Below, in pieces: positions 63,876 through 64,000 of a stretch of DNA of 64,000 nucleotides. The notes beneath the pieces are model-generated. The model made no database searches. It had not been told where the DNA came from and was given only the letters and a program-made list of their open reading frames with translations. The first letter of the stretch is position 1. Each line of letters starts with the position of its first letter. The stretch is from JAXGMV01 sp040768445 (lineage in GTDB: Bacteria > Chloroflexota > Anaerolineae > Anaerolineales > Anaerolineaceae), in the NCBI GenBank assembly GCA_040768445.1, contig JAXGMV010000001.1:2728001-2792000 (forward strand). The letters are read 5' to 3'. The position numbers and the translations under genes are program-made.

Positions 63876-64000
63876 GAAACAATCCTCTCCCCTTCCCTGC
63901 GGCGTGGGGATTAGATAACACGAAGTACCTTAGCCCGATTGCCTGAGGGCAAATATTCGCCGAATTATGCATTTATAGTAAGCTCCTCAGTTATTAGACG

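Noticed and set aside
63712..64000. Second copy of the tRNA-Arg 3' end (attR)
   Set aside because: Searched by eye for the CCCCAGGGACGCCA end; only short partial matches appear, so no attR is claimed.
1..64000. CRISPR array or retron
   Set aside because: No regularly spaced direct repeats and no reverse transcriptase motif were seen.

Overview
The window joins about 41 kb of ordinary bacterial chromosome to about 23 kb of a mobile element that carries a defence locus. The core genes suggest a member of the Chloroflexota, most likely an Anaerolineae-like anaerobe. The basis is a MurA with Asp in place of the usual catalytic Cys, an rpmB/asp23/fakA/fakB/recG/coaD block, a class II aldolase next to a GGDD-type phosphofructokinase, a GT87 membrane glycosyltransferase, and the radical SAM + DUF2344 pair. 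This placement comes from gene content and protein style only; no rRNA or marker tree is available here.

Region 1 (1-41,095) is housekeeping. It covers tRNA thiolation (mnmA), a phosphohexomutase, TatD nuclease, a polyprenyl synthase, tRNA-Leu(GAG), plsX, rluB/scpB, UDP-xylose synthase plus GtrA, a UroD-like protein, rsmD, a Nudix hydrolase, pfk and fba, GT87, a GNAT protein, a YyaL-type thioredoxin-fold protein, murA, trxA, an orphan OmpR-type regulator, a Ca2+/H+ antiporter, a Ser/Thr kinase, rpe, rpmB, asp23, fatty acid kinase FakA with a DegV/FakB partner, recG, coaD, a coiled-coil protein, lon, folC, DUF503, an SDR protein, radical SAM + DUF2344, and tRNA-Arg(CCG). Convergent pairs are usually separated by clear bidirectional hairpin terminators.

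Region 2 (41,096 to at least 64,000) looks like an element inserted next to tRNA-Arg(CCG). The left end has a small excisionase-like HTH protein and an actin-like ParM with a ParR-like partner, i.e. plasmid-style segregation genes. The right end has an SSB-like protein, a PUR-like protein, two DUF2958 proteins and an unknown protein, then a large nested inverted repeat. No integrase or second att site is visible, so the element probably continues past the window.

Region 3, inside the element (43,361-60,438, all minus strand), is a defence operon. In transcription order it encodes: a 1731-aa DEAD/DEAH helicase of the YprA/DruE type with DUF1998-like Cys clusters and a C-terminal Vsr/DUF559-like nuclease domain; a 107-aa small protein; a 950-aa SNF2 helicase (DrmD-like); a 393-aa PD-(D/E)XK protein; a 1606-aa Eco57I/DrmMI-like adenine methyltransferase with a C-terminal zinc finger; a TcmP protein; its three-Cys DUF5131 partner; and a TIR/deoxyribosyltransferase-like protein. 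The core resembles DISARM but lacks a separate DrmB and the phospholipase-D DrmC, and its helicase is Druantia-like. This mixed architecture, its extra nuclease and small protein, and the TcmP/DUF5131/TIR-like genes attached to it are the most novel content of the window.
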